The notes under the pieces are model-generated. The model made no database searches. It had not been told where the DNA came from and saw nothing but the letters and a program-made list of their open reading frames with translations. This document shows positions 34,298 through 42,473 of a stretch of 64,000 nucleotides of DNA, piece after piece. Source of the DNA: Crossiella sp. SN42 (GTDB lineage Bacteria; Actinomycetota; Actinomycetes; Mycobacteriales; Pseudonocardiaceae); the NCBI RefSeq assembly GCF_023897065.1, contig NZ_JAMHIV010000037.1, positions 1 through 64,000 on the forward strand. Reading direction: 5' to 3'. Position 1 is the first letter of the stretch; every line of letters starts with the position of its first letter. The position numbers and the translations under genes were made by a program.

Positions 34298-35086
34298 ATG
34301 GAGCCCGGTGGGCGAGAGGTGGAGGTGGCGGCGGTGGCCGAGCAGACGGCCAAGGTGCCGAGGCTGGTGAAGGTCGCGATGGTGGCTTCGGCCGTGGCCA
34401 CGGTGGCCGCGCTGCTGGGGGCCGCCCTGCTCCGGGAGGGACCGGCCGCCTCGGGCGGGGTGCCCGGTGCGCAGCAGCCTTCAGCCAGCGAGCGCGCGCC
34501 CGCCAGCTCGGCCGCGCCCGCGCTGCGCTGCGGCTCCGGGCCGTGTGTCGGCGTGGAGGCCACCACGGTCGGCAACACCAAGGTGGAGCTGCTCGCCGAC
34601 GCCTCCGGCGGCTTCAGCCGGGTGCGCTTCGACGAGGGCGGCGACTCCGGGCTCAACGTGCACGAGACGCTGGCCATCTCCGTCGGCGGCAAGGTGCAGA
34701 AGGGCTCGCTGAGCTGCCAGGCCGCCAGCCGGTACCAGGCCTGCCTGGTCACCTTCAACCAGTCCGACGACGGCACCAAGGTGGGCACGCTGTACCTGAA
34801 GCCGCCGTCCCGGCCGTGGGTGCGGGTGGAGGCCAACTACCCCTCCGACCAGGGCGTGCTCCAGCTGCGGGACGTCAACGACGACGGCATCCCCGAGGTG
34901 CTCGCGGTGGCCAGCGCCTGTGACGGCAGCGGCAACTTCCAGGCCTGCAAGCGGTTCGTGCTGCAGGCGATCAACCACGAGGGCAGCTACATCGGCTGCA
35001 CCGCGGTGGTGACCAAGAAGGAGCTGCTGCCCGGCTGGCCGAACAACCTGTCGCCAACCAGGCAGCAGCTCAAGGTCTGCCAGTGA
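34298..35086 (+). CDS. Membrane-anchored extracytoplasmic protein, unknown
   Basis: A 262-residue hypothetical: a short cytoplasmic N-terminus, one transmembrane helix (VKVAMVASAVATVAALLGAALL, about 24-45), a low-complexity linker, and a C-terminal beta-rich domain with six cysteines. Within it RDVNDDGIPEV resembles the calcium-binding DxNxDGxxD loop of VCBS/FG-GAP repeats. ATG 34298 has no ribosome-binding site; GTG 34325, preceded by GAGAGGTGGA, may be the true start. Divergent from accA3. No family recognised beyond the single VCBS-like loop. Confidence 0.65.
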   Translation: MEPGGREVEVAAVAEQTAKVPRLVKVAMVASAVATVAALLGAALLREGPAASGGVPGAQQPSASERAPASSAAPALRCGSGPCVGVEATTVGNTKVELLADASGGFSRVRFDEGGDSGLNVHETLAISVGGKVQKGSLSCQAASRYQACLVTFNQSDDGTKVGTLYLKPPSRPWVRVEANYPSDQGVLQLRDVNDDGIPEVLAVASACDGSGNFQACKRFVLQAINHEGSYIGCTAVVTKKELLPGWPNNLSPTRQQLKVCQ

Positions 35087-35092
35087 CGGTGC

Positions 35093-36415
35093 TCAGACCG
35101 TCGCGGGCACCTTCTCCTCGGCCCTGACCTCCTCCGCCGCGCGCTCGGCCAGCGGGTCGCCACCGCCGGGGGCGTTGAAGACCTCGTCGTCCAGGGTGCC
35201 CTCGCTGCGCGCGACCAGCACCGGGACCACCATCTGACCGGCCACGTTGGTGGCGGTGCGGATCATGTCCAGGATCGCGTCGATGGCGATGATCAGGCCG
35301 ACCCCGGCCAGCGGCAGGCCGACCGTGGACAGGGTGAGGGTGAGCATCACGATCGCGCCGGTCAGCCCCGCGGTGGCGGCCGAGCCGAACACCGACACCG
35401 CGGCGATCAGGATGTAGTCGGTGAAGGACAGCGGCACGTTGAACACCTGGGCCACGAAGATCGCGGCGATGGCCGGGTAGACCGCGGCGCAGCCGTCCAT
35501 CTTGGTGGTCGCGCCGAAGGGAACCGCGAAGCTGGCGTACTGCTCCGGCACGCCGAGGCGGCGGATGGTGGTCTGCTGGGTCAGCGGCAGGGTGCCGATG
35601 GAGGAGCGGGAGACGAAGGCCAGCTGGATCGGCGCCCAGGCCTTGGCGTAGAAGCGCAGCGGGTTGACCTTGCCGACCAGCGCCAGCAGCAGCGGGTAGA
35701 CCACGAACAGCACGATCGCGCAGCCCAGGTAGACCGCGAAGGCGAAGGTGGCCAGCGGGCGGAGCAGGTCGAAGCCGTACTGCGCGGTGGCCCGGCCGAT
35801 CAGGCCCAGCGTGCCCAGCGGGGCGAGCCGGATGACCCACCACAGCGCCTTCTGGGTGATCTCCAGCAGGGACCGGCTGAAGTTCACGAACGGCTCGGCC
35901 TTGTTACCGATCTTGTACGCGGCGATGCCGATCACCACGGCCAGGAACACGATCTGCAGCACCCGGCCCTCGGTGAAGGCCAGCACCGGGTTGGTCGGCA
36001 GCAGGCCCTTGAGGAAGTCCAGCCAGCCGCCCTGGCTCTTCGGCTTGTACGACTGGTCCACCGGCAGGGTGACACCCTGTCCGGGGTTGGTGATCAGGCC
36101 GACCGCGATGCCGACCAGCACCGCGATCAGCGAGGTGATGCCGAACCAGAGCAGCGTCTTGCCGGCCAGCCTGGCCACCGTGCCCGGTCCGCCGTTGACG
36201 TTGCGCAGGTTGGCGATGCTGACCACGATCGCGGTGAACACCAGCGGCACCACGGCCAGCGTGAGCAGCTGCACGAAGGTGGAGCCGATGGTGGCCAGCG
36301 TGGTGGACAGCCAGGTCAGGCCGTTGGCTCTGGCGAGCACGCCGAGCAGCACACCGAGCACGAGACCGGTGACGGTCTGCGCCCAGAACGGGAACTTCTT
36401 GAGTGCGGACAGCAC
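35093..36415 (-). CDS. Dicarboxylate/amino acid:cation symporter, possibly cystine importer
   Basis: A 440-residue DAACS-family transporter with eight predicted helices and re-entrant loops. The serine-rich loop reads FVSRSSIGTLPLTQQ, and the NMDGT-type motif is TTKMDGCAAVYPAIAAIFVAQ, which is closer to TcyP/YdjN cystine carriers than to C4-dicarboxylate carriers. Upstream lies a leader peptide of a family associated with cysteine supply, supporting sulphur amino-acid uptake. The start is ATG 36415; it is a single-gene unit. Confidence 0.85.
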   Translation of the reverse strand: MLSALKKFPFWAQTVTGLVLGVLLGVLARANGLTWLSTTLATIGSTFVQLLTLAVVPLVFTAIVVSIANLRNVNGGPGTVARLAGKTLLWFGITSLIAVLVGIAVGLITNPGQGVTLPVDQSYKPKSQGGWLDFLKGLLPTNPVLAFTEGRVLQIVFLAVVIGIAAYKIGNKAEPFVNFSRSLLEITQKALWWVIRLAPLGTLGLIGRATAQYGFDLLRPLATFAFAVYLGCAIVLFVVYPLLLALVGKVNPLRFYAKAWAPIQLAFVSRSSIGTLPLTQQTTIRRLGVPEQYASFAVPFGATTKMDGCAAVYPAIAAIFVAQVFNVPLSFTDYILIAAVSVFGSAATAGLTGAIVMLTLTLSTVGLPLAGVGLIIAIDAILDMIRTATNVAGQMVVPVLVARSEGTLDDEVFNAPGGGDPLAERAAEEVRAEEKVPATV

Positions 36416-36472
36416 GGATTCCCCCAGGGGATCATGGGTTGGCGATGGGTCGGGACTGAGCGGGGGTGCGGC

Positions 36473-36550
36473 TCAGGCCGGACAGAGCGAACTCGCCAGC
36501 CGACCCAGGTCGACGTGGCGGCGCTCGGTGAAGAACCATCGGATGCCCAT
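36473..36550 (-). CDS. Cysteine-containing leader peptide
   Basis: A 25-codon ORF reading MGIRWFFTERRHVDLGRLAS followed by SLCPA and a TGA stop. It contains the (R)RHVDL...ASxLC pattern of the short actinobacterial putative leader peptides found ahead of sulphur and cysteine genes. It ends 57 nt before the transporter start. Ribosome stalling at the near-terminal Cys codon (TGT) under low cysteine would be the expected attenuation signal. Too short for most gene callers. The family pattern is from memory; the link to regulation here is inferred. Confidence 0.75.
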   Translation of the reverse strand: MGIRWFFTERRHVDLGRLASSLCPA

Positions 36551-36627
36551 GACGATGGGTAGAACTCTAAAACTCCCTCACGTCTTCCTTGTCCTTCGAA
36601 CGGGTGAGGACAGTCACGTTGAGCAGG

Positions 36628-37260
36628 CTATTTGGCCCAGAGATCAACGACCGAGACGCCGACCGCGGCCAGCAGCCTGCGGGTCAGCGGCAGGCTGATC
36701 CCGATCACGCTGCCGTGGTCGCCGTCGATGCCCTCGACGAACCAGCCGCCCAGCCCGTCCAGGGTGAACCCACCGGCCACGTGCAGCGGCTCGCCGCTGG
36801 CCAGGTACGCCTCCAGCTCGGCCTCGCTGGGCGCGGACCAGCGCACCGTGGTGGACATGGTCTCCTGCGCGCGGGCCACCGCCTGGCCGCCGCTGAGCCG
36901 GACGACCGCGTGCCCGGTGAGCAGCTCGCCGCTGCGCCCGGCCATCAGCCGCCAGCGCTGCCGGGCGATCTCGGTGCTGGCCGGCTTGCCGACGATCTGC
37001 GGCCCGTCCGGGGTGTCCATCAGCAGCATCGAGTCGCAGCCGACCACCACCGCCTCGTCGAGCTCGGCGGCCACCGTGGGCAGCACCGCCTCGGCCTTGG
37101 CCGCGGCCAGCGCGACGACCACCTCGGCCGGCTTGGGGTCGGGCAGGGCGGCGGCCACCGCGTCCTCGTCAACGCCGGAGACGTGCACGACGGGTTCGAT
37201 GCCCGCGGTGCGGAGCACGTTGAGACGGGCGGGGGACTGGGAAGCCAGAACAAAGCGCAC
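36628..37260 (-). CDS. maf: Maf-family nucleotide pyrophosphatase
   Basis: A 210-residue house-cleaning pyrophosphatase that hydrolyses non-canonical or modified NTPs to NMPs. Signature segments are FVLASQSPARLNVLRTAGI, AAKAEAV, VVGCDSMLL (catalytic Asp), GKP and GGFTLDGLGGWFVEGIDGDHGSVIGISL. The start is the GTG at 37258-37260, embedded in the arm of a terminator hairpin, with no ribosome-binding site in front; a leaderless mRNA is implied. Syntenic with Rv3282 near accE5/accD5. Confidence 0.92.
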   Translation of the reverse strand: MRFVLASQSPARLNVLRTAGIEPVVHVSGVDEDAVAAALPDPKPAEVVVALAAAKAEAVLPTVAAELDEAVVVGCDSMLLMDTPDGPQIVGKPASTEIARQRWRLMAGRSGELLTGHAVVRLSGGQAVARAQETMSTTVRWSAPSEAELEAYLASGEPLHVAGGFTLDGLGGWFVEGIDGDHGSVIGISLPLTRRLLAAVGVSVVDLWAK

Positions 37261-37291
37261 GGCCGGGCAGCTTAGTTGCCCGGCCGTGCGC
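37255..37291 (-). terminator. 15-bp-stem terminator of the GH27 gene, overlapping the maf start
   Basis: GCGCACGGCCGGGCA (37255-37269) pairs with TGCCCGGCCGTGCGC (37277-37291) around a 7-nt loop. On the minus strand it is followed by TTTGTT, giving a short U-tract. It ends the GH27 transcript and includes the GTG codon of maf in its distal arm. Confidence 0.8.
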
Positions 37292-37303
37292 GTCGATCAG
37301 CGT

Positions 37304-39085
37304 TTACCGCACGACCTCGACGCGGTCCAGGTCCGGTGCGTGGTTGCCGGGATTGCTGAACTTCAGCGAGTTCGCGCCGGCCTTGAGCCGGACCACGATC
37401 TCGGCCACGCCCGGGGTGCCCCAGCCGCCGGTGGGCGGCAGGTCGAAGTTGATGTTCGCCGCCCCGTTCACGCCGACCGCGAACGCCCTCGGGTCGCCGG
37501 AGACGTAACCCACCCGCACGGTGTAGCCGCCGGCGCGGGGGACGGTGATCCCGTGCAGGGTGACCGAGCCGTTGCCCAGGTCGCCGACCTTGCGGCCGCC
37601 CGAGCAGCCGGCGCAGTCGGAGACCTTCGCGCCGCCGGTGAGCACGCTCTCGGCCGCCTCGGCCTCGACGCCGGTGGGCCGCCCGCCCGAAGTGATCTTG
37701 AGCAGCCGGGTGCCGTGGGTGGGCACCTCGGCGGTGAAGCCGTGCTGGAAAGTGCCCAGGTCCGCGCCCGCCCAGACGTCGCGGATCTGGGCAGGGCCGG
37801 TGATGCCCAGTTCGGCGAAGACCGCGTCCACCGGGGCTTTCGCGCCGCCCAGGTTGAACAGGGCCACGGTGTGGCTGCCGTCGGCGTTCTTGACCGACCA
37901 GACCTGCTGGTCCACCCCGGTGCGCACCGGCTTGGCGGGCATGCCGTTCTGGTTGATCGCCAGCACCTCGCGGTTGGTCAGCAGCGACTTGCCGAAGCTG
38001 TCCAGCTGGGTGAGGTCGTCACCGATGTAGAGCGGGGCGTTGGTGACCGCCCACAGCGTCAGGTAGCTGCGCCGCTCCTCCGGGGTGAGGCCGTCCATCA
38101 CGCCGTTGCCCACGTTGAGCGTGTCCAGGTCGTGCCACTGGCCGGGCCGGGTGTGCTGGAGCCACTGCGGCAGGTCGGCGAACCGGTCGTCCACCGAGTT
38201 CTGCCAGGTGACCAGGGTCGGGCAGTAGCACTCCACGTCGGTGTTGATCCGCCAGCCGGTGGCGTGCTCTTTCCAGAAGTCGATCGCCTTGATGTCGACC
38301 GACCAGGAGATCTCCAGGATGACCTTGCGGCCGGTCTTGTCCAGGCCCTTGCGCCAGGCCGCCACGTCCGGGCGGTTGTCGTAGTTGGGGCCTTCCTTCC
38401 ACAAGCCGGGGCCGACGCCGTCCAGCTTGAAGAAGTCCACCTGCCAGTCGCCGAACATCGTGGTGATCGAGTCGATGTACTTCTGCGCGCAGGGTTTGGC
38501 GAAGTCGATCTTGTAGGCGTTGTCCCAGCCGTTGGTGGTGCGCCAGTCCGGGTAGACGATGTCGTTGCCGGTGCAGCCGGGCGCGCCGTGGATGGGGAAG
38601 TTCCGCCGGTTGGCCTGGTCCAGGCCGAAGGCCTCCTTCTGCAGGCCGACGGGCTGGTAGATGCCGAACTTCAGGCCCTTGCGGTGCAGCTGCTCGGAGA
38701 GCCACTTGATGCCGCGCGGGAACTTCTCCGCATCGGCCTTGGGCCTGCCGTACTCGTCGAACTGCGGCACCCAGCCCCAGGTGTGCCACCAGCCCGCGTC
38801 GATGTTGACGTAGTCGTAGCCGTACTGCTTGAGGTCGCGGGCCAGCACCTCGGCCTGCTTGAGCACGTTGGCCTCGGTGAGGAAGCTGGCTCGCCCCTTG
38901 GGGTTGACCCCCGGGTAGGAGGTGGTCTGGAGGCTCCAGCTGCTCCAGCCCATGTACGGCCGCACGGCAGGCGCGTCGGCGGGCAAGGCGGCCAGCGTGG
39001 GGACAGTGGGCGCGGCCTGCGCGGCGCCACCGAGCCCGGCGGCGACGAGGCCGAGCGCGAGCAGGAGTCGGGGTAAGGACCGCAT
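37304..39085 (-). CDS. Secreted alpha-galactosidase, GH27, with C-terminal CBM
   Basis: A 593-residue secreted glycosidase. After a signal peptide (about 1-24) the GH27 barrel begins RPYMGWSSWSLQ and includes YDYVNIDAGWW and the nucleophile segment VDFFKLDGVG, then NTDVECY. A Greek-key domain follows, and the last 125 residues form a CBM35/CBM6-like module (VEAEAAESVLTGG to LKFSNPGNHAPDLDRVEV) that would bind galacto- or uronosyl-polymers. It diverges from a ROK regulator with a shared palindromic operator, so induction by a sugar is likely. Confidence 0.92.
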   Translation of the reverse strand: MRSLPRLLLALGLVAAGLGGAAQAAPTVPTLAALPADAPAVRPYMGWSSWSLQTTSYPGVNPKGRASFLTEANVLKQAEVLARDLKQYGYDYVNIDAGWWHTWGWVPQFDEYGRPKADAEKFPRGIKWLSEQLHRKGLKFGIYQPVGLQKEAFGLDQANRRNFPIHGAPGCTGNDIVYPDWRTTNGWDNAYKIDFAKPCAQKYIDSITTMFGDWQVDFFKLDGVGPGLWKEGPNYDNRPDVAAWRKGLDKTGRKVILEISWSVDIKAIDFWKEHATGWRINTDVECYCPTLVTWQNSVDDRFADLPQWLQHTRPGQWHDLDTLNVGNGVMDGLTPEERRSYLTLWAVTNAPLYIGDDLTQLDSFGKSLLTNREVLAINQNGMPAKPVRTGVDQQVWSVKNADGSHTVALFNLGGAKAPVDAVFAELGITGPAQIRDVWAGADLGTFQHGFTAEVPTHGTRLLKITSGGRPTGVEAEAAESVLTGGAKVSDCAGCSGGRKVGDLGNGSVTLHGITVPRAGGYTVRVGYVSGDPRAFAVGVNGAANINFDLPPTGGWGTPGVAEIVVRLKAGANSLKFSNPGNHAPDLDRVEVVR

Positions 39086-39127
39086 CGTTGCTGACCCTTC
39101 ACTGGCGGGGACCGGACGGTGGTTTAA

Positions 39128-39144
39128 TTTCCTTGGGAAGGAAA
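39128..39144. promoter_or_regulatory. ROK operator palindrome
   Basis: A perfect inverted repeat TTTCCTT-GGG-AAGGAAA (39128-39144), flanked by AT-rich sequence, lies in the 73-bp gap between the divergent GH27 and ROK genes. It is the only AT-rich stretch nearby and can control both promoters. Likely bound by the adjacent ROK protein. Confidence 0.7.
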
Positions 39145-39158
39145 ATTAGCATCAGGGT

Positions 39159-40304
39159 GTGCCAGACAACAGCCCTCAGTCCACCCCGGCCGGCGCGCTG
39201 GTCTTCACCACCGTCCTGACCAGGGGCCCGCTGTCCAGGGTGGAGATCGGCGAGCTGACCGGCCTGTCCTCGGCCACGGTCACCAAGGCCACCCGGCCGT
39301 TCCTGGACAACGGCTACCTGGTGGAGGAACGGGCCGAGGACCCCTCCGGCCGCGGCCGCCCGCGCAGCCCGCTGGCGATCAGGGCGGACCGGGAGTTCTT
39401 CCTCGGCGTCAAGGTCACCGCGGCCGAGCTGATCGCGGTGGTCACCGACCTGCGCGCCGGGGTCCGCGCCAGCACCCGGCGCGCGCTGGCCGCCTGCACG
39501 CCCGAGGCCGTGGTGCCCGCGCTCGCCGCGCTGGTGGAGGAACTGCTGGCCGAGCCGGGCCGCCGCCAGCGGGTGCGCACCCTGGGGGTCGCGGTCTCCG
39601 GGGACATCGACCGGGCCGCCGGGGTGGTGCGGTCCTCGCCGTTCCTGGGCTGGACCGAGGTGGACCTCGGCGCGCGGCTGGCCGCGGCCACCGGGCTGAC
39701 GGTGCTGGTGGAGAACGACGTCAAGGCGCTCACCGCGGCCGAGCGCTGGTTCGGCAGCGGGCTGGGCGCCAGCTCGTTCGCACTGGTCACGGTGGGCACC
39801 GGGGTCGGCTGCGGGCTGGTGGTCAATGGCGCGCTGGTGGCCGGTGCGCACGGGGTGGCCGGGGAGCTGGGGCACGTGCCGGTGGTCGCCGACGGACCGC
39901 GCTGCCCGTGCGGCCGGACCGGCTGCGTGGAGGCGGTGGCCGCCGAGCGGGCCATCCTGGCCAGATCCCGCGAGGTGTCCGGCACCGAGCTGACCATGGC
40001 CGAGGCGGTGGCCGCCGCGCGGGCCGGGGACCAGCCGCTGCGGGCGGTCTTCGCCGAGGCCGGGCACGCCATCGGCTTGGGGCTGGCGGCGCTGGCCAAC
40101 CTGGTCGGCCCGGAGCGGATCGTGGTCTCCGGCGAGGGACTGGCCGCCTACGACCTGCTCGGCGAACGCCTGCGGGAGACCTTCGCCGTCCACGCCTTCG
40201 GCGCGGCCGCCCGGTGCGCGCTGGAGTTGCGGCCGCTGTCCTTCGAGGACTGGGCGCGCGGCGCGGCGGTGGTGGGCATCGAGGCCCTGCTCAGCCGGGC
40301 ATGA
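39159..40304 (+). CDS. ROK-family transcriptional regulator
   Basis: A 381-residue ROK repressor with an N-terminal winged HTH (SRVEIGELTGLSSATVTKATRPFLDNGYLV, residues 25-55) and a sugar-kinase-like domain. The zinc motif CPCGRTGCVE is intact, as is the ENDVKALTAAE segment and VGTGVGCGLVVNG. The start is GTG 39159. It diverges from the alpha-galactosidase, which it most likely controls with galactose or an oligosaccharide as inducer. A hairpin follows its end. Confidence 0.88.
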   Translation: MPDNSPQSTPAGALVFTTVLTRGPLSRVEIGELTGLSSATVTKATRPFLDNGYLVEERAEDPSGRGRPRSPLAIRADREFFLGVKVTAAELIAVVTDLRAGVRASTRRALAACTPEAVVPALAALVEELLAEPGRRQRVRTLGVAVSGDIDRAAGVVRSSPFLGWTEVDLGARLAAATGLTVLVENDVKALTAAERWFGSGLGASSFALVTVGTGVGCGLVVNGALVAGAHGVAGELGHVPVVADGPRCPCGRTGCVEAVAAERAILARSREVSGTELTMAEAVAAARAGDQPLRAVFAEAGHAIGLGLAALANLVGPERIVVSGEGLAAYDLLGERLRETFAVHAFGAAARCALELRPLSFEDWARGAAVVGIEALLSRA

Positions 40305-40307
40305 CGA

Positions 40308-40335
40308 CGGGGCGCCCCGAGGGAGGGACGCCCCG
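40308..40335. terminator. Bidirectional terminator hairpin
   Basis: CGGGGCG (40308-40314) pairs with CGCCCCG (40329-40335); the loop can pair further internally (CCC with GGG). It lies between the convergent ROK and PepX-like genes. Confidence 0.6.
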
Positions 40336-40359
40336 CCGTTGGTGATTCGTGTGGGGTTG

Positions 40360-42333
40360 TCAGCGCCGCACGAAGTCGCCGTTCTGGTTCCCGCCCAGGT
40401 CCAGCTGCGGGAGGTGACCGGGCAGGTCAGGGGTCAGCGCGTCCGGCGCGGCCGGCGGCACCTGGCCCGCGCCGCCCACGACCGGCAGGGTCACGAAGGA
40501 GCGGCCCAGGTCGATGGTCACCGTCGGGCGGTTGGCCGGGGCCACGATCCGGCCGGCGTCGGTGCCCGCGATGATCACCGCGAGCCGGTGGCCCTTGGGG
40601 ATCACGTGGTCGGTGCTGGCCAGCCTGAAGGTCATGGTGCGGGCCTGACCGGGCACGATCGGGGTCTGGCTGGTCAGCGACTCGGAGTTGGCCAGGTCGG
40701 CCCAGCCCCTGGCGAAGACCTCAAGGCCCACGTTCGTGGTGGTGGTCGCGGTGTTCTTGTAGCAACCGTTGTCGCCTGGCGTGGACTCGCCCCAGCAGGA
40801 CTCGTTGGCCAGCGTGCTGATGCCCTCGCCGGAGCCCGCGTAGTTGCGGATGGTCGCCGGGCCGTAGTCCACCAGCACCGCGCTCAGGTGCGCGGTGGAG
40901 GTGGTCGGGGTGACCCGCACGGTCACCGAGCCGGTGCCCGAGATGCGCAGGTCCTTGGTCAGCGGACCGGTGCTGAACAGGGTGCGCGCGGTGGAGGCGG
41001 CGTTCGGGTTGGCCGCCCAGTTCGCCGAGTTCTGGCCCGCGGTGTCGGTGAACTTCTCGGTGCTGCCGGGGGTGGCCTGGGTGGTGCCCAGCAGGCCGAG
41101 CCCGGCGACCTGGCCCTTGCGGATGCGCAGGTTCACCTGTTCGGTTCCGGCCAGCGGCCAGGTCGGCTCGTTCACCCAGGTGTCGGGGGCGCGCTCGATG
41201 GTGGCCTGCGGCTCGTTCTCGATGCCGTTGTTCACGCCCAGCAGCCAGCGGTCGAACCAGCGGTGCAGGGTGTCCACCCACACCGAGCGGCGGAAGTCGA
41301 ACGGGTCCACGTGCCCGGCCTGGGTCAGCCAGATCTTGCGGGTGACCCCGGCCGCGGCCAGCTTGTCCCACCACTGCCCGTAGTGCAGCGCCTTGACGTT
41401 CAGGTCGCCCTGGCCGTGCACGACGAACACGCTGGCCTTGACCTTGCTCGCGTTCGGCAGGTAGTCGCGTTCGGCCCAGAAGGCGTTGTAGTCGCCGTTG
41501 CTGGTCGCGCCGTTGGTGAGCTTGGTCTTCTGCGCGCCGCAGTCCGCGCGGCCGCCCTTCTCCACCGTGTTGGCCAGGCCGACCGGGTTGAAGCCGAAGG
41601 ACACGCCGTCGCTGCGGTAGTAGTCGTACCAGGAGCTGATCGCGCCGATCGGCACGATGGTCTTCAGGCCGGGCACGCCGGTGGCGGCCACGCCGTTGGC
41701 GATGGTGCCGTCGTAGGACTTGCCGATCATGCCGGTGGCGCCGGTGCTCCAGGCGGCGGAGGCCTTCACGTTGCCGGCCTTGGTGGTGAAGCCGTCGGCG
41801 CTGCCGTTGAGCCAGTCGATGACCTTCTTGGCCGAGGCCACGTCGGACTTGCCGCCGATGTCGCTGCAACCCTCCGAACGAGTGGTCCCGGCCAGGTCGA
41901 CCAGCACCACCGCGTACCCGCGCGGCACGAAGTAGTTGTCGTAGAACAGCGGGAAGCCCAACGGCTGCTGGCCGTTGTAGGTCTTCTTCTCGCTCTCGTT
42001 GCCCCGGCCCAGGTTGTCGTAGTACGGACTCGCGTCCATGATCACCGGGACCTTCTTGCCCTGCTGGGCGGCTTCCGAAGGCCGGATGATGTCCGCGGCC
42101 ACCCGGTCGATCACGTTGTCCCCGTCCAGGTCGAACCCGGTGGGCACGTACACGGTCTCGCGGATGGCGTTCGCATAGGAGTAGATGGGGTCGCTGACCC
42201 CGGACCGGAGCTGGAAGGCCTGCTCGGCGGCGGCACTGGCGGCGGGCACGAAGGTCAGCGCGCCGATGCCACTGGCCACGGTGGCCAGCAGCGCGATGAG
42301 GGCGCGCGAAGGTCGGCGGTGGGTCACGAACAC
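40360..42333 (-). CDS. Secreted Xaa-Pro dipeptidyl-peptidase (S15/CocE type)
   Basis: A 657-residue serine hydrolase with a signal peptide (about 1-34, ending PAASAAA). The catalytic nucleophile is in MIGKSYDGTIA (GxSxDG). The acid and His follow, in FVVHGQGDLNVK and QAGHVDPFDFRR, and a C-terminal jelly-roll domain covers the last 200 residues. The segment PVIMDASPYYDNLGRGNESEK is typical of the secreted Xaa-Pro dipeptidyl-peptidases of actinomycetes, which release X-Pro dipeptides from proline-rich peptides. Confidence 0.9.
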   Translation of the reverse strand: MFVTHRRPSRALIALLATVASGIGALTFVPAASAAAEQAFQLRSGVSDPIYSYANAIRETVYVPTGFDLDGDNVIDRVAADIIRPSEAAQQGKKVPVIMDASPYYDNLGRGNESEKKTYNGQQPLGFPLFYDNYFVPRGYAVVLVDLAGTTRSEGCSDIGGKSDVASAKKVIDWLNGSADGFTTKAGNVKASAAWSTGATGMIGKSYDGTIANGVAATGVPGLKTIVPIGAISSWYDYYRSDGVSFGFNPVGLANTVEKGGRADCGAQKTKLTNGATSNGDYNAFWAERDYLPNASKVKASVFVVHGQGDLNVKALHYGQWWDKLAAAGVTRKIWLTQAGHVDPFDFRRSVWVDTLHRWFDRWLLGVNNGIENEPQATIERAPDTWVNEPTWPLAGTEQVNLRIRKGQVAGLGLLGTTQATPGSTEKFTDTAGQNSANWAANPNAASTARTLFSTGPLTKDLRISGTGSVTVRVTPTTSTAHLSAVLVDYGPATIRNYAGSGEGISTLANESCWGESTPGDNGCYKNTATTTTNVGLEVFARGWADLANSESLTSQTPIVPGQARTMTFRLASTDHVIPKGHRLAVIIAGTDAGRIVAPANRPTVTIDLGRSFVTLPVVGGAGQVPPAAPDALTPDLPGHLPQLDLGGNQNGDFVRR

Positions 42334-42371
42334 CTCCTGTGATCTGCGTGAACGCTAGGGCCAGTTCTGTT

Positions 42372-42390
42372 CAGTTGCCAGGTCCAACTG
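42372..42390. promoter_or_regulatory. Inverted repeat in the PepX/esterase divergent region
   Basis: CAGTTG (42372-42377) and CAACTG (42385-42390) form an inverted repeat with a 7-nt centre in the 140-bp region between two divergent secreted hydrolases. Possible shared operator; no regulator is adjacent. Confidence 0.35.
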
Positions 42391-42473
42391 TCCGGACTAT
42401 TGGGCGACACCTGTACTGCCCCCTTGGCGCTAGCTTCCGATTGAGGTCATCGAGATCGCGGATCGGGGGAGAC

